From Septoria linicola (Eukaryota; Ascomycota; Dothideomycetes; Mycosphaerellales; Mycosphaerellaceae), in the NCBI GenBank assembly GCA_024114885.1, contig CP099428.1, forward strand, positions 1,240,001 through 1,304,000: DNA of 64,000 nucleotides, in the 5' to 3' direction. Both the position numbers and the translations under genes were made by a program. The notes under the pieces were generated by a model. The model saw only the letters and a list, made by a program, of their open reading frames with translations, ran no database searches and was not told the DNA's origin. This document shows positions 33,755 through 44,821 of this stretch, one piece after another. Position 1 is the first letter of the stretch; every line of letters begins with the position of its first letter.

Positions 33755-33911
33755 GCTTGATAGCAGTGGCGCAACTCGGTATATCTTGCAGGTCCGTCCT
33801 CGCCGCGATGAGACCTCTGTAGGACGTCGCAATAGGAGAGAGCCAGATCGGCCGTCAATGACAGGCTTTGAATTCTGCTGTACAATATCTACAATTTGTA
33901 CACTACACACT

Positions 33912-36707
33912 TCATCGGCTAGCTCTGTCCAGGTCTTCGTACCGACTAGCATGCCTCACCATCTGCCCAACTTCGTTCGCAACTCTTGTCCGCTCCTGTT
34001 CAGTAGCATCGAGCCATTTCGCAGAAATGTCCTCCCACACTTGCAGCATTCGGTCTCGCCCACAGCACTGGTAGAAAGCCCTGACAGCTTCGAGTGCCAT
34101 ACTGGCGGTGAAAGCGACTGGCTTCTGACCAGGCGCAAGCTTTGGTCTTTGTCCAATGTGTGGCAGGCTCGTGTTGTTCCTTCGGCGGAAATCTTCGTCG
34201 CGATCACGGCGCCAGATGGGGTGTGAATCGAAATCGTCGCTTTGCGTCGATGGGTCTGCTACGACAGTCACCTTGGGCTTGACATCGGTAGAGCTCAGGG
34301 GCACATAGTTGGGCTTGTTGTCAAGCGAAATGCTGTGTTTCTGGGCGGCGTTGACCTCTTCTAGCGGAGTTCCTCCTTCGGGCAGTAGCGCAGCATCAGT
34401 CAAATGTCGGAGAGAGAAGCTGTCCAAGAATAAGGACGGCGCATCATGTGATGATGGCTTCTGCTCGGGGTTTAGATCGACTCCTGCATGTTTGAAGGGC
34501 TTGATAGCGTCAATCTCAGGTAAGGAAGGAACAGATGACTGGTTGTTTGCTTCAGGTTGACTGGCATCCTCCAACTGTGAGCCACCTTCTGGCAACAGTG
34601 CAGCATCAGTGAGGTTCTTTAACGACACGCTTTCCAGGAAGGAGGCAGAAGTGCCGATTCTGCTCCTCGTAGGCGAGCTAGACTGCATGACATCGTCCTC
34701 GACAGCGCTACCATCATTGGCGGGGTTGATCTCTGAAGACCGAGCCTGTTCGAAAATCATGGCCCCAAGCATGTCGAAATCATCTGCTTCGTGCTGTGAC
34801 TGTGGCCTGGGGGCGGAGCGCACGATTCCCGCAAGAGGGACGAGGGTCGCATCATGCGCGGAAGTACCCAGCGTGTTGTGGTTGTCAGATATGCCAAACT
34901 GGGATGCGTCGTCGGCAGTCCAATCATCCGCATTCCACCCCGAGTCAGCTGAAGCCGCGGCCTCGAACAATGGTCGTGCATTCATGTTGGTTGAATGCTG
35001 CGTTGCGTCAACCACAGCATGAGCTGTTGCGGTCTCAGGTAGTTCTAGAGCACCCGCAGGCACATCAACCTCCATCTCGTTCACAATGACCTTCCACAAA
35101 ACCTCGAGTCTGCGATGACTCCAACCCGAAAAGGCGTAACCTCCGTGTTTGCGAAATCCTTTCAGAATGTGCATATACGCAGCAGTATGGGGTCGCAGCC
35201 CTTGCTCGCCCATCTCTTGCAGTAATTGCCATATCCTCTCGATATCTCCAGAAGTATTCGCGTGGTACTGTAGCAAGACCATATATGTATATGAGTCTGG
35301 TGCGACTGGGCTGAGCTTCTGCACTTGCTCGCGCCTCTCTTCCGAAGAGAAGGGCGCACCAAAGAAGGACGACTCATGGAACTCCTTCTCGGCCCGCAGT
35401 CGATGTGCAGCCAGCGCCAACTCACTTCGGAGCTCTCTGCGTTCCACCCAATCCTCGGGACTTCTAACGCTAAACTTCTCCTCGCCCAAGCGCTTCATCT
35501 TTTTGAAGACCTGCTCTGCTGCTGCGGCTTCGCCGGCTCGGAGCAGTGAAAGAATGACCGCGTTCATGATGGTCGTATCTACGATCTCTCCGGCTGCAAC
35601 AAATTCCCTGAACGCTCTTCGGACATCATCTCCATCCCGTTTCATGCCAGCATAGTAGATTAAAGTTGCGCGAAAGTAACGATCGAGTGGCATGTTTCTG
35701 GCTCTGATCTCCTTGTAGATGGTGTCCGCAAGCGCGAAACGTCCTGCCTTTACAGCCACATCAAATAGCACGTTCAATGTGACATGGTCTGCTGCGTGGC
35801 CTGCGTCCTCCATTCGCATCCATGTTTCGATGGCACCTTTGACCTCTTTGGATGTAGTATGCTTTATCCAACGACCAGCATACGTAATAGCCGTGGTCCA
35901 ATCATGCTTGTTTACCGGAACGCCCGCTGCAACACAGTCGTCCAATAGCTGGAAGTAGCGCTGCATGGCATTTTTCTCGTGCCAGTGTTCCACAAAGCCC
36001 AAATGCTGCAGCAATCGCCGCAAAGCTTTATCGTGCAGATACACTGTGCGGGGAGCATGGATGCTCTGATAGAGGGACCATATGTCTTCCAGCGACACAG
36101 TACCGAGGCGGGCAGATATCAGCTGCTCAAGAGCCTCGATGACCTTTCGCTGCTCCTGGTCTTCAGGCACCAAGACGTCTCGACTGTATGGGGCTGATAA
36201 CTCGCGCTGCTCTTCGGCTTGCTCTTGTTCGGGCGTCATGAACAAGCGTGAGGCTAGCGGAGTGTGATGCTTCTCTGCAACAGCCTTGTTCTCCTTTCGA
36301 TCATGACGGACGTAGAAGTCGACCAATTTCAGGTATTCCTTTTGCGATATTTGAAACTCATCATTGGGAGTCGCCACCGCTACTCGCTGCTGCCTTCGAC
36401 CTGAACAAAAAGACCGGCTCTGCTGAGAGAGTTGCGAAGTCTTCCGATGTCTTCGACAAGTTCCTGCCGCCACCAGGCTGCTGATGAAGACATCTTCGAA
36501 AGTCCTCGTTGGCTGCCTTCTGCGTGGTGGTCGCTCACAAAGGTCATCGCGCCTGCCATTCTTGTCTGTGGCAACTCCTCTCCTGCCATGGCGTCGAGTC
36601 GCAATCCATGGGCTGATACATCGTGTCGGCTGTGCTATCGTCGGGGGCGTGATTGTAGTTGCTGATGCTGCGGGCGAATGTCGCAGAAGAGGAACAATTC
36701 GGGACAT
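33912..36707 (-). CDS. Mitochondrial pentatricopeptide-repeat protein
   Basis: Single frame of 931 residues. The N-terminus is rich in Arg, Ser and Thr and lacks acidic residues for its first 45 positions, as in a mitochondrial presequence. The central half contains tandem helical-pair units of PPR type, for example DHVTLNVLFDVAVKAGRFALADTIY, IMNAVILSLLRAGEAAAAEQVFKKM and DSYTYMVLLQYHANTSGDIERIWQLLQEM, followed by RPHTAAYMHILKGFRKHGG. PPR proteins bind organellar RNA and act in stability, processing or translation. The long C-terminal third is low-complexity with two copies of an SLRHLTDAALLPEGG-like motif (also SLKNLTDAALLPEGG). It shares a 259-bp divergent promoter with the mS23 gene, consistent with a mitochondrial role. 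The specific target RNA is unknown. Confidence 0.82.
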   Translation of the reverse strand: MSRIVPLLRHSPAASATTITPPTIAQPTRCISPWIATRRHGRRGVATDKNGRRDDLCERPPRRRQPTRTFEDVFISSLVAAGTCRRHRKTSQLSQQSRSFCSGRRQQRVAVATPNDEFQISQKEYLKLVDFYVRHDRKENKAVAEKHHTPLASRLFMTPEQEQAEEQRELSAPYSRDVLVPEDQEQRKVIEALEQLISARLGTVSLEDIWSLYQSIHAPRTVYLHDKALRRLLQHLGFVEHWHEKNAMQRYFQLLDDCVAAGVPVNKHDWTTAITYAGRWIKHTTSKEVKGAIETWMRMEDAGHAADHVTLNVLFDVAVKAGRFALADTIYKEIRARNMPLDRYFRATLIYYAGMKRDGDDVRRAFREFVAAGEIVDTTIMNAVILSLLRAGEAAAAEQVFKKMKRLGEEKFSVRSPEDWVERRELRSELALAAHRLRAEKEFHESSFFGAPFSSEERREQVQKLSPVAPDSYTYMVLLQYHANTSGDIERIWQLLQEMGEQGLRPHTAAYMHILKGFRKHGGYAFSGWSHRRLEVLWKVIVNEMEVDVPAGALELPETATAHAVVDATQHSTNMNARPLFEAAASADSGWNADDWTADDASQFGISDNHNTLGTSAHDATLVPLAGIVRSAPRPQSQHEADDFDMLGAMIFEQARSSEINPANDGSAVEDDVMQSSSPTRSRIGTSASFLESVSLKNLTDAALLPEGGSQLEDASQPEANNQSSVPSLPEIDAIKPFKHAGVDLNPEQKPSSHDAPSLFLDSFSLRHLTDAALLPEGGTPLEEVNAAQKHSISLDNKPNYVPLSSTDVKPKVTVVADPSTQSDDFDSHPIWRRDRDEDFRRRNNTSLPHIGQRPKLAPGQKPVAFTASMALEAVRAFYQCCGRDRMLQVWEDISAKWLDATEQERTRVANEVGQMVRHASRYEDLDRASR

Positions 36708-36966
36708 GAAGAGCGCAACATGGTGGCAGCGATTCCATCAGCTCCTCAATGGCATCGCACAGCTGAATTGTCAATTATGTACAAAGTGGATGATTCTGTC
36801 GCGTGCATCTCGAAGAAGCAATCCAAGCCAAGATTATTGTCACTCCCGAGTCCGCAGCAGATGCAGATGCAGATCACCGACGACATGTCCATCTCGATCC
36901 ACCACATCCATTGACAGTATCATGAGCCGATAACACAGCCCAGGACATCGAAGGAATACAAGAATC
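36708..36966. promoter_or_regulatory. Bidirectional promoter of two mitochondrial genes
   Basis: Only 259 bases separate the divergent start codons of the PPR protein and mS23. No TATA box on either side. The arrangement suggests shared control. Confidence 0.5.
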
Positions 36967-37882
36967 ATGGGTCGCTACTCGTTCGCCGCCCAGAATGTGC
37001 ACAAAACCGCATCACAACTTCTGCACGCAAATCGCATTCCCGCTCCGCCGCCCTGGTATCCGATTGTAGCAAGCACACCTCCTTCTACGCGATTAACGAG
37101 ACCACCTCTCCAGCGACCCAACAACCCGAACAAGGCATCGAAAAAGTCGTCAAGATTATTCAAGCCTTTAAGTCTCAAATACACTGAAGATCAGCTACGA
37201 TGGGAGTACTACAATGACCACCCATGGGAACTGGCCAGGCCGAGAGTTGTGCTGGAAGATGATGGAAAGGACCGAGAAGTCTACGACTGGAGCGTACCGT
37301 TGGACTACACGCTACGAAGACCGCTAGCTGGTCAACGAGATGAGTTTGGCAGAGGACCGGTAGAGTGGGAAGAAGTGATGGAGACACAGGGGAGCAGGCC
37401 CATAAATGGTGAAGCGTAAGCTCAGATCGGACATCTATGAGAGAGGGAATCATTGAGCTAACGAGAAGCAACACAGCGTGATCCAGCGATGGCAATATCT
37501 CCTCACGCACACCGCACTATCAAACGCCGCAGCCTACGACATGGCACGAAAAGAACTCTACCGGTTCCGGCATCAAAAAGAAGTCGAAACACGCGTAGCT
37601 CGCGAAGAATCACAAGCTGTAGGCGGATACTTCGGTCTTGGACCTCTGGAAGTCGGAGAGATCCTGGAAGACAAGGCATACGAGAACTGGAAGGAGTGGG
37701 CGGTGAAGGAGACGCAAGCCTTAAGAGCTCTGCAAGGAAGTGCATATACTGGCAATGAAGAAGGATCTGAGCTTGAGGTTGGCGAACCAGCGACGGAAGG
37801 CGCATTAGAGGAAGTTAGTGGGAGCATACCCGGGAGTAAAAGCGGGCAAACGGCGAGAGGAGGCGCTGCTGTGAGGCCTTGA
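36967..37882 (+). CDS. RSM25: Mitochondrial small ribosomal subunit protein mS23 (Rsm25)
   Basis: Two exons, 36967-37415 and 37477-37882, with a GTAAGC donor, GCTAAC branch and CACAG acceptor give 284 residues. The N-terminus MGRYSFAAQNVHKTASQLL and the downstream PPPWYPIVASTPPSTRLTRP, then YTEDQLRWEYYNDHPWELARPR, are hallmarks of fungal mS23. After the intron come QRWQYLLTHTALSNAAAYDMARKELYRFR and the rest of the conserved core. The C-terminal 50 residues are a variable acidic/Gly tail. The protein is a component of the mitoribosome small subunit, imported into the matrix. It is divergently paired with the PPR gene. Confidence 0.92.
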
Positions 37883-38068
37883 GGCAGAGGTAGAAGTGGA
37901 TGATATCCAGAACTAAATCCAGAGATTCTGACGTGTATAAAAGGGCAATCGTCTACACGCTTCCGACCTTCTCAGCCACTGCAACCTGCAGTCCTGCCTT
38001 AGCTTCGATATTACTCACTTTCCAAGCGGCCAGTAAAGTCGGAGCTCTTCTCGCTCATTATGACCTGC

Positions 38069-38635
38069 CTACGCCTGCTTTCTCGCAGGATGCTCTGGGT
38101 CTGCCTGCCATTGAAACACCTCACCCCAGGTCGTTTCTCGAGAACTCTGGAACTCCGCAACTTGGAGCCCTGGCTCGACGCTGTCTCTGATCTGAACACA
38201 AGGACCACTCGCGGCGTTGACTCTGATGCTCGTCCACGACTGTTTCGTATCACCTCCAACGATGGCGCGAGATGCTCGTTCGCCGAAAAGGTGCGACAGT
38301 TCATGTATCCCTACTTTGTGCGGCAGGTGTTCGCGCGTTATTCTGAATCCTCCCTCAGAATCATCCAACCTGAACACTTCTGCGCCGAGGTAACATTCGA
38401 TCGGAGTCTCCATCTTCTTGCGTAGCTCGATGGATCCGGTGATGGCACTCTTGAAGGCGTGATTAACGCGCTGGAGCTGGAACAGTTGAATCGCCGGGTC
38501 CATACGAGGCGTGAAGCGGTAGTACCGCTCCTCTTCAGTGGGGACATCATGAAGGATCTTCTCGACCAGCTCGACGATTCCGAAGACGCGCTGTACCGCT
38601 GTGAGCGGGACTTCTGGTGCTGAAGTAGGCGCCAT
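38069..38635 (-). CDS. F-box-like protein, paralogue 3 of 3
   Basis: Single frame of 188 residues, intact. The N-terminus TAVQRVFGIVELVEKILHDV followed by IQLFQLQRVNHAFKSAITGS matches the F-box-like helix pair of the two genes at 32-34 kb. The rest is shared weakly with them. It lies convergent to mS23. It is the only one of the three without an intron or frame break. Function unknown. Confidence 0.7.
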   Translation of the reverse strand: MAPTSAPEVPLTAVQRVFGIVELVEKILHDVPTEEERYYRFTPRMDPAIQLFQLQRVNHAFKSAITGSIELRKKMETPIECYLGAEVFRLDDSEGGFRITREHLPHKVGIHELSHLFGERASRAIVGGDTKQSWTSIRVNAASGPCVQIRDSVEPGLQVAEFQSSRETTWGEVFQWQADPEHPARKQA

Positions 38636-39868
38636 TACTCTTGAGCGTTGGTCAGTGCTGCTTGTGCGGAGTGAAGTCTTGATAAAGAATGGAGATCCTC
38701 GCGACCTAGTAGTTGTTGTGCTATCACAGCGGAATTTGGTTATTCTTCAAGTCGGAGAACAATCTATGAGGCTGGCCGCTTGGCAAGAACAATCGAGATT
38801 GTGAAGCTGAGTTAGATGCAGGTGAAGTGATAGCTTCTACTCACGACATACGAGACTGCCAGAATTGCACTTCACACATGAACGGCAATCCTGCTCCCTC
38901 TCTAGAAAGTGACAGAATAACAACCTACCACTTCCTGCATGCAGCGAACCTTAACGCAGCCAGCTCTGCACTGCTAGAACAAGGGATGACTACGGCGCAA
39001 GTGAGCGCCCCACGGCCTGTTGCGCCACTAGCATACCATGAGCGCTGCTAGGCAAAGTGGGATAGAATGTGCTGACGCTCTCCGGCAATAACACACTTGA
39101 AAGTGTAGGCACCTCTCGTGTTACGACTTCTGCTTCTCTCATTCTGCTCGCACGATCTTCACGTCGAGAGGCGAGAGGGGCTCCAGCTCAATGACCGCAT
39201 CCTGATCCGAACGCTCATGCCGTTCAAGGCACAAGAACGGCATTCTGACAGCATGTAGCGTGATATCGCTCGATTGCACGTTCTGTTCTTCTTTACGACG
39301 ACGTGGGCGTCGACATGCCAAGCGCCTTGCTTGAAACGGCTCAAGTTCGAGGAGACATTACTTCGAAGACGTCTAGTCCTCACCATTTATTTTCTCAAGC
39401 GATCTTCTGGCTGGTGTTCCATAGCTCTTATAGCTTGGATAGCTTTGTTTCCATCGCTTGATTCTTGCTTCGTATTTCTGCCAAGGCGACTTTAGCAGAG
39501 ACGATCACAGCGGCTCCGCCCACTTGCAATGAATGAGAAAAGTGTTTCCGGTCCATCTCTCAGATTTGCGATTCCGTGAAGTCGTGTCGTGAACAGGCCA
39601 GGAGTTCGCCTTACGGCTAAAGTCGGCAGAAACGAGCACAGACAAAGCTTCTCAGCTTGCTGTCGTGTGATCGGATTTCACACGTCATTTGCAGGAAGCA
39701 ACCAGTCACTAGTGCGAGAGCTCGCGCCATAGCACTTAACTTATCCCAAGCACCATCACAATCCTGTTGCCTCGCACCACACCATTTCAGCTTCAGCACT
39801 CCCACCACTTCGAACTCCAGCACATCGACAGTAGGGCTCACCACAGTACCACTCGAACCAATCTCAGC
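38636..39868. other. Intergenic, nothing recognised
   Basis: About 1.2 kb with only short frames. Contains the upstream regions of the F-box-like gene and of the small membrane protein. No RNA gene recognised. Confidence 0.4.
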
Positions 39869-40286
39869 ATGGGTCTCTTCAACGCCTTCCTCCAGCTCTG
39901 CCTGGCTACCCTCACCTTCGCTGCCCCGCTTGCAAATGAGGTGACTATCCAGAAGAACACTGCATGGCAGTATGGCACTGGCGGCGGCATTATCGGGTTC
40001 ATTGTATTGATTGTTGATATTATCATCTGGGGTATGTCTACACCATTCCAGCTAAAGCATCGACTGTTCTGTCCTGCTGCCACCCAGCCACTCTCTAGCT
40101 ATCACAGCTACCTCGGATATATGCTGACAGAACACAGTCGAACTCATCCAGTCCAACCGCCCGATCTCCCACAAGATTCTGTGGGCACTGCTCGTCTTCA
40201 TCTTCCCAATTGTCGGTGCCATCATCTACTTCCTGCTCAGCAACCGCCAGGCACACAAGGCTGGAGGATACGAGCCAATCCCATAA
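39869..40286 (+). CDS. Small PLDc_N-like membrane protein
   Basis: Two exons, 39869-40031 and 40138-40286, with a GTATGT donor, GCTGACA branch and CACAG acceptor give 103 residues. Residues 1-19 look like a signal peptide (ending AAP). Two transmembrane helices follow, GGGIIGFIVLIVDIIIW and ILWALLVFIFPIVGAIIYFLL, separated by VELIQSNRPISHK. This resembles the cardiolipin-synthase N-terminal (PLDc_N) module: helix, polar turn, helix with FPIVGAIIYFL then a basic tail. No catalytic domain is attached. Such stand-alone modules occur in fungi and bacteria without assigned function. The intron is longer (106 bp) than most here. Confidence 0.8.
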
Positions 40287-41243
40287 GCCGATCAGCATAT
40301 AACCTGTCGAGGCAGTCCAAGAAGTACTATCAGGAGCAGCAGTGCCATGAGAAGGTGCCAGGACGGTGCAGCACCAGGAGCATCTCCACTGGGCGTGGAG
40401 AGGATCAAGCTTGTGAGGAAGCAGACAGTACGCGGTGGCTAGGGACCGATCTCGGAACGAATAATGGAGACCATGCATGTAGAGGGAGCGTTTACAGGAG
40501 TTCGGCCATGTTAGGAGCGAAGAGATTCTCCTACCTACGACAGATACCTTACGAATGATGAGATTAGGAACGATATGTGCCAATAACTCCTTTGCTATAC
40601 CACAGATCCATGTTGATGCGTAGATGATGGTCTATGTTATGTGTGTGACGCATGTGATACGACCTCATCGTCACCGTCTGATATACCGCCAAGACGTGTT
40701 TTGTGCTTCCTGAAAGTACATTGCGGTGGACCAAGGCTGCACCACTACAAGGCCTGCTCATAACATCCATGCGCAATCCATCGTGGCCTGATCAGCTTAT
40801 CGCCAGTCTAGTTAGCCGCCTAAACTGCACGTGGCGGTGAATGCGCCATGTCATGCTATGTTTATCGACGGACCTCAGCTCCGCAGATCGTCTCAAACCG
40901 TCCAAAGCTTCGGCACGAAATGCTGCATGCGTCGCTAAGGAATGGAGGCTTGCTGCATTCGATTGCGTGAAACATGTGAAAGCGGCTGCCAACTTCTGAA
41001 CGGTAGTCAGTCTTCGTGACACAGTTTATGCATCGTCTCAAGTGATCGTGGCTGGATTGTTCACATGGCGCATGCAGTGCCATTAGTCATCGTCATCTGC
41101 ACGACAGCCTTCCACGAGTGTGCGCAAGCGAGCTGGGATCACGCAGCAGGAAGGCGTCATTGTGTACCAGCCACTCCCCTTGACCTCTTTCTCGACGACT
41201 GCCTGAGCTTACCTGCCACTCCTACAACGACTATTGCTACCGT
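40287..41243. other. Intergenic, nothing recognised
   Basis: About 1 kb containing the upstream region of the Tcp11-domain gene. Short frames only. Confidence 0.4.
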
Positions 41244-44171
41244 ATGACGGAGGAATCCCACACAATGTCGCATTGTGGCGAGGTGGAACACGCGCACGAG
41301 GACACAAACATGGCCGACGATACCGAGACAGACCAAGAACAGCAGATCTATGCTCCACCTCCCCATATCGCCGCTCGCTTTTACCGCAACCAGTTGACTC
41401 GGCGGAAGTCCTCGGCGGCGAGTTCGCGCAGAAACTCGCTCTCCTCGGCGCATTCCCAGGCACATTCGCACACATCCGGTCGCTCACTACGTAGAAGCAG
41501 CTCGTCAGGATGCCAGTCCACCTATGTCGCCCAGCACCTTCGAAGGGCCTCCATCATTGAGTCAAGGAAGGCGCGGCTCGCCGACCGAGCAGCGCATGCG
41601 GAGCAAGTACGACTACGAGCAGCCCTTGCGAAAGCAGCACCAAGAGGCAACAGCTCGAACAGCGAGGAACGCGCGCTTGCCGCACAAGCAGCCAAAGAAA
41701 AGTTTCTCGCAAAGGTAGCGGCAACATGTGCCGAGGAAGTCGCGCGCGCAAAGCGCATAGCAGAAGAGGTGAAGGATCGCAAATTGGCAGAGGAGACACG
41801 CCTACGACTCGAGATGGATGAGCGGCATGCAGAGGCAGAGAGGCGGCGAGCAGAGTACCAACGGAATCTACAGGCTCGTAGGGCTAGACGAGCTGACAGC
41901 GCTGAGAAGAAGCTGGCTGTTCTGGAAGAGGTGGCCGACATTGAGGAGGATGCTATCGTGGATGAGGCTGCTGAAATCATGCTTTTGTTGCAAGAGGCAG
42001 CTGCACTCTCTATACAGAATGCATGGCGCCTTTATCACCGGAAGAAGCCAGTCGTAGCTTTTAGAAAGCTCGGACTGACTGTCAGCAAAGCCAAGGACAC
42101 TTCATTCGAGGAGATGACAGCGCTTGTTGCAAGTCAGGACGTGATCGAAGCCACCACGGCCGTGCTTATGCACCTCGGTTTGCAGGACGTCAACGACATC
42201 AATGCGCCACTGAATACGAGAACTTTTTTGAGCTCGTATATGATTGTTGCGCATCCTGTCTCGGTTCTGCTCAACAAGACTGGTGCTCAGGAGTCCGACT
42301 TGATAGCGAAAGCTTTTGAACTGCTCACGCTGTTTGAAGCCTCCGTGGCCAGACTCGACACTTGGAACAACTTCACAGCAAATGAGATGCAACATGAAAC
42401 ACTCAATCAGTCCTACACAACCTACACTTCGGCGTTTGCTGCCTGGAGGCTGCAAGATTCTAGCGTACTGATCGAAGGTATGGTTGCTTCTTTCGTGGAG
42501 CTTGACGCAATTTGGCAGACCGTCAAAGACGACAGTCGTGGCGACGTTGCTAGCGACTATCGCGAGGGCATTCGTGACAACCAAGTCATGCTGCTCAGTA
42601 GGATCCGCAAGCTCGCAGGCCCAGATCGAGCTGATGTCTTGATCAAGAAGGCTATTAGGGAAAGTCGTCGAAGAAGGCCTAAGAAGCGCCCAGCAGCGGA
42701 AGTGAGACCACGCGGAGTCGAACCTTCTTCTGAGTCCGCTGCCTCCTCTGAGCAGGTCGTAGAGGACGCGTTCGCACCCACACCGATCGGCTCGGGCGAA
42801 CTCAACAAGTTGTTCACCACCATGCCAAGCAACCGGGTTCTGACTCACGAGCTAGCTATTGACAAGGACTACAGACTCGAGGATAAGCACAGCGATCTTC
42901 GCGCTCAGATTTACCGTAGTATTTGTGACAGCATGAAAGCTGGTTTCGAAGCTGGCAACGGCGCGCTCTGGACTGTATCAGCTGCGGAGAATGTGCGCGA
43001 GAAGCTGTTGCGTATGCTGAAGCCAGGTAGCAATATGCACAAAATGATCACGGAGGCGCTCGATCTGGAAAACATACATCGACAATGCCAGCAGGGAGTC
43101 TTCAGCTACCCAGGCTTCTTCGGATTCATGGCGAATTTGTTGCCAAAGCTCTGCGCGCCTTTCCGGGATCAGGAAGTCAAGACCTTGGCTGAACATTTGC
43201 GCACTGAAATTGACGAGCTTCCCGATATGATAGAAAAGCTTTTCAAGCTACTACGCACGGTAGATGCGCTGAGCTTGGACCATACCAATTTCATGATCAT
43301 GCAGTCAGCTCCGATACTTACGAAAGAGGCTGCCGGGTATGAAGCGCGAATGTTCAGAAAAGACCTCGAGAGCCATCAGGTCACGCTCACAAACACGAAA
43401 CGATGGTGGCAGCAGTCGCGGCACAATCTGGAGGCTGAGTCTGATCGACGAGATCCTGAGAACGTTAGGAACCCAGCCGATCGGCCTTCGCCTCAGAAGA
43501 TCTATACGCACGCGCTCGTGGATCTTGCGCTATCATCGAACGAATTGGACATGGTAGCATGTCCCGAAACATTGCACCTGGATCTCGAGCGTCTGCAGAA
43601 GTTGCGAACAAAAGCCATCAGGATTGCAGTCATTGGTGCCATTCTTCTGACTACGAAGAATCTTTTGAAACGAGATGTACGAAGCCAGTGGAAGACTCAG
43701 GCTAACAGGCTCTGGACACTTCTCTCTGCAGAACCGTACGAGACGTCGAGCACCGAGGAGACTACGCCAGCACAGAAGGCATTCTCAGTCCTGGAGACTG
43801 CGCATAACATGCCCGAGAACACCAAACGCTCTGTGCAAAGCACCATCAACCGCTTCTTTGCGCAGGCTGCTCAAGTCAGCGGCACTAATAGCTCTGGACA
43901 AGTTGGCAGCGTGCGCTTCTCAGATCCTGTGCTAAAAGTCCTGTTCCAAAGACTGAAGACGCACATCTTGGGAAGATTGTCCGCAGAGAGCAGTGCTGAC
44001 AGGGTACGAGCAGCCAGTTCTGCTTCCGAGAAATTGGCTGCTAGTGGTATGGCAGAATTTGTGCCTCACGTGGCGGTCATCGTTGACACGTTGGAGAGAG
44101 TTACGAAGGTGGACTGGGAGAGCCACGGATTTTGGTACAACGAGATTGCGGCGCACGGAGCACAGCAGTAG
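41244..44171 (+). CDS. Tcp11/Sok1-domain protein
   Basis: Single frame of 975 residues. Residues 30-100 are Ser/Arg-rich and probably disordered and phosphorylated. Residues 105-240 form a charged coiled coil. An IQ-like motif (ALSIQNAWRLYHRKK) sits near residue 255. The remainder is a large helical domain with features of the T-complex 11 family, including LNKLFTTMPSNRVLTHELAI, PGFFGFMANLLPKLCAPFRD and SNELDMVACPETLHLDLERL. The yeast relative Sok1 suppresses loss of cAMP-dependent protein kinase, and mammalian Tcp11 links to cAMP signalling in sperm. A role in PKA-linked signalling or growth is therefore expected by family. No signal peptide and no intron. It is convergent with the cupin gene, only 130 bases away. 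Confidence 0.85.
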   Translation: MTEESHTMSHCGEVEHAHEDTNMADDTETDQEQQIYAPPPHIAARFYRNQLTRRKSSAASSRRNSLSSAHSQAHSHTSGRSLRRSSSSGCQSTYVAQHLRRASIIESRKARLADRAAHAEQVRLRAALAKAAPRGNSSNSEERALAAQAAKEKFLAKVAATCAEEVARAKRIAEEVKDRKLAEETRLRLEMDERHAEAERRRAEYQRNLQARRARRADSAEKKLAVLEEVADIEEDAIVDEAAEIMLLLQEAAALSIQNAWRLYHRKKPVVAFRKLGLTVSKAKDTSFEEMTALVASQDVIEATTAVLMHLGLQDVNDINAPLNTRTFLSSYMIVAHPVSVLLNKTGAQESDLIAKAFELLTLFEASVARLDTWNNFTANEMQHETLNQSYTTYTSAFAAWRLQDSSVLIEGMVASFVELDAIWQTVKDDSRGDVASDYREGIRDNQVMLLSRIRKLAGPDRADVLIKKAIRESRRRRPKKRPAAEVRPRGVEPSSESAASSEQVVEDAFAPTPIGSGELNKLFTTMPSNRVLTHELAIDKDYRLEDKHSDLRAQIYRSICDSMKAGFEAGNGALWTVSAAENVREKLLRMLKPGSNMHKMITEALDLENIHRQCQQGVFSYPGFFGFMANLLPKLCAPFRDQEVKTLAEHLRTEIDELPDMIEKLFKLLRTVDALSLDHTNFMIMQSAPILTKEAAGYEARMFRKDLESHQVTLTNTKRWWQQSRHNLEAESDRRDPENVRNPADRPSPQKIYTHALVDLALSSNELDMVACPETLHLDLERLQKLRTKAIRIAVIGAILLTTKNLLKRDVRSQWKTQANRLWTLLSAEPYETSSTEETTPAQKAFSVLETAHNMPENTKRSVQSTINRFFAQAAQVSGTNSSGQVGSVRFSDPVLKVLFQRLKTHILGRLSAESSADRVRAASSASEKLAASGMAEFVPHVAVIVDTLERVTKVDWESHGFWYNEIAAHGAQQ

Positions 44172-44301
44172 ACAGGCGCAACATGCAGTCTTTTATGCAT
44201 TGGGATGGGTTGATGAGTACATGAGGCATCTGGTCAGGTAGATGGTGCTATGAGCATACGTTTCTCGGTGTTGGGTACCTTTCCGCTCGTCTTGATCGAC
44301 C

Positions 44302-44821
44302 CTACAATTTAGCCACAACACCCGCCCTCCTGCTCTCGTTGGCAAGTCTTTGCGCCACCTACATCCAGAATCATCAGTACAATATACCTTTGCAGGTAAG
44401 TGACTAGGCTGCGGGCGCGAACTCACGAAAAACGTCTTCCCTCCCTCCTCCGTCTCAAACGTCACCGTCGACCCCTTGGGGATATAAATCACATCTCCGG
44501 GCTTTCCCACGAATCTCTGCCCGGATTGATCGGAAACGATAAATGTTCCCGAGAGAACGTATTTGTATTCGGAGAAGCCGAAGGTTGTGGTTGCCTTGCA
44601 GCCTTTTTGCAGTGTGAAGAAGCCGGATGTTATGGGGGACTGGGGATCTTCGTATACACTAGAGTGAAGAGGAGAGGGGTCAGTGGGAGTGAGAGGGAGG
44701 GATATGGGAAAGGAGAGATGTACGATGAGGCTGTGTCGCCGATCTGGATATTTTGATGTTCGTTGTATTGGTGGAGGGTGGCTTGGTGGGCTTGCGGGAA
44801 GTGTTGGAGTGTTGGAGCCAT
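44302..44821 (-). CDS. Small EutQ-like cupin protein
   Basis: Three exons on the minus strand: 44724-44821, 44427-44658 and 44302-44358, with GTACAT...TAG and GTGAGT...TAG introns. Frame is continuous and gives 128 residues. A single cupin barrel is visible: FTLQKGCKATTTFGFSEYKY, then VLSGTFIVSDQSGQRF, then GKPGDVIYIPKGSTVTFET. The last two strands lie in exon 3 (VAQRL). The pattern matches ethanolamine-utilisation EutQ-type cupins of fungi. Most histidine metal ligands of classic cupins are not evident, so metal binding is uncertain. Cytosolic; role unknown. Its splicing must be modelled, since no unspliced frame covers it. Confidence 0.85.

Noticed and set aside
37930..37950. TATAAAAG on the plus strand as a promoter
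   Set aside because: No supported plus-strand gene lies downstream; the next gene is on the minus strand.
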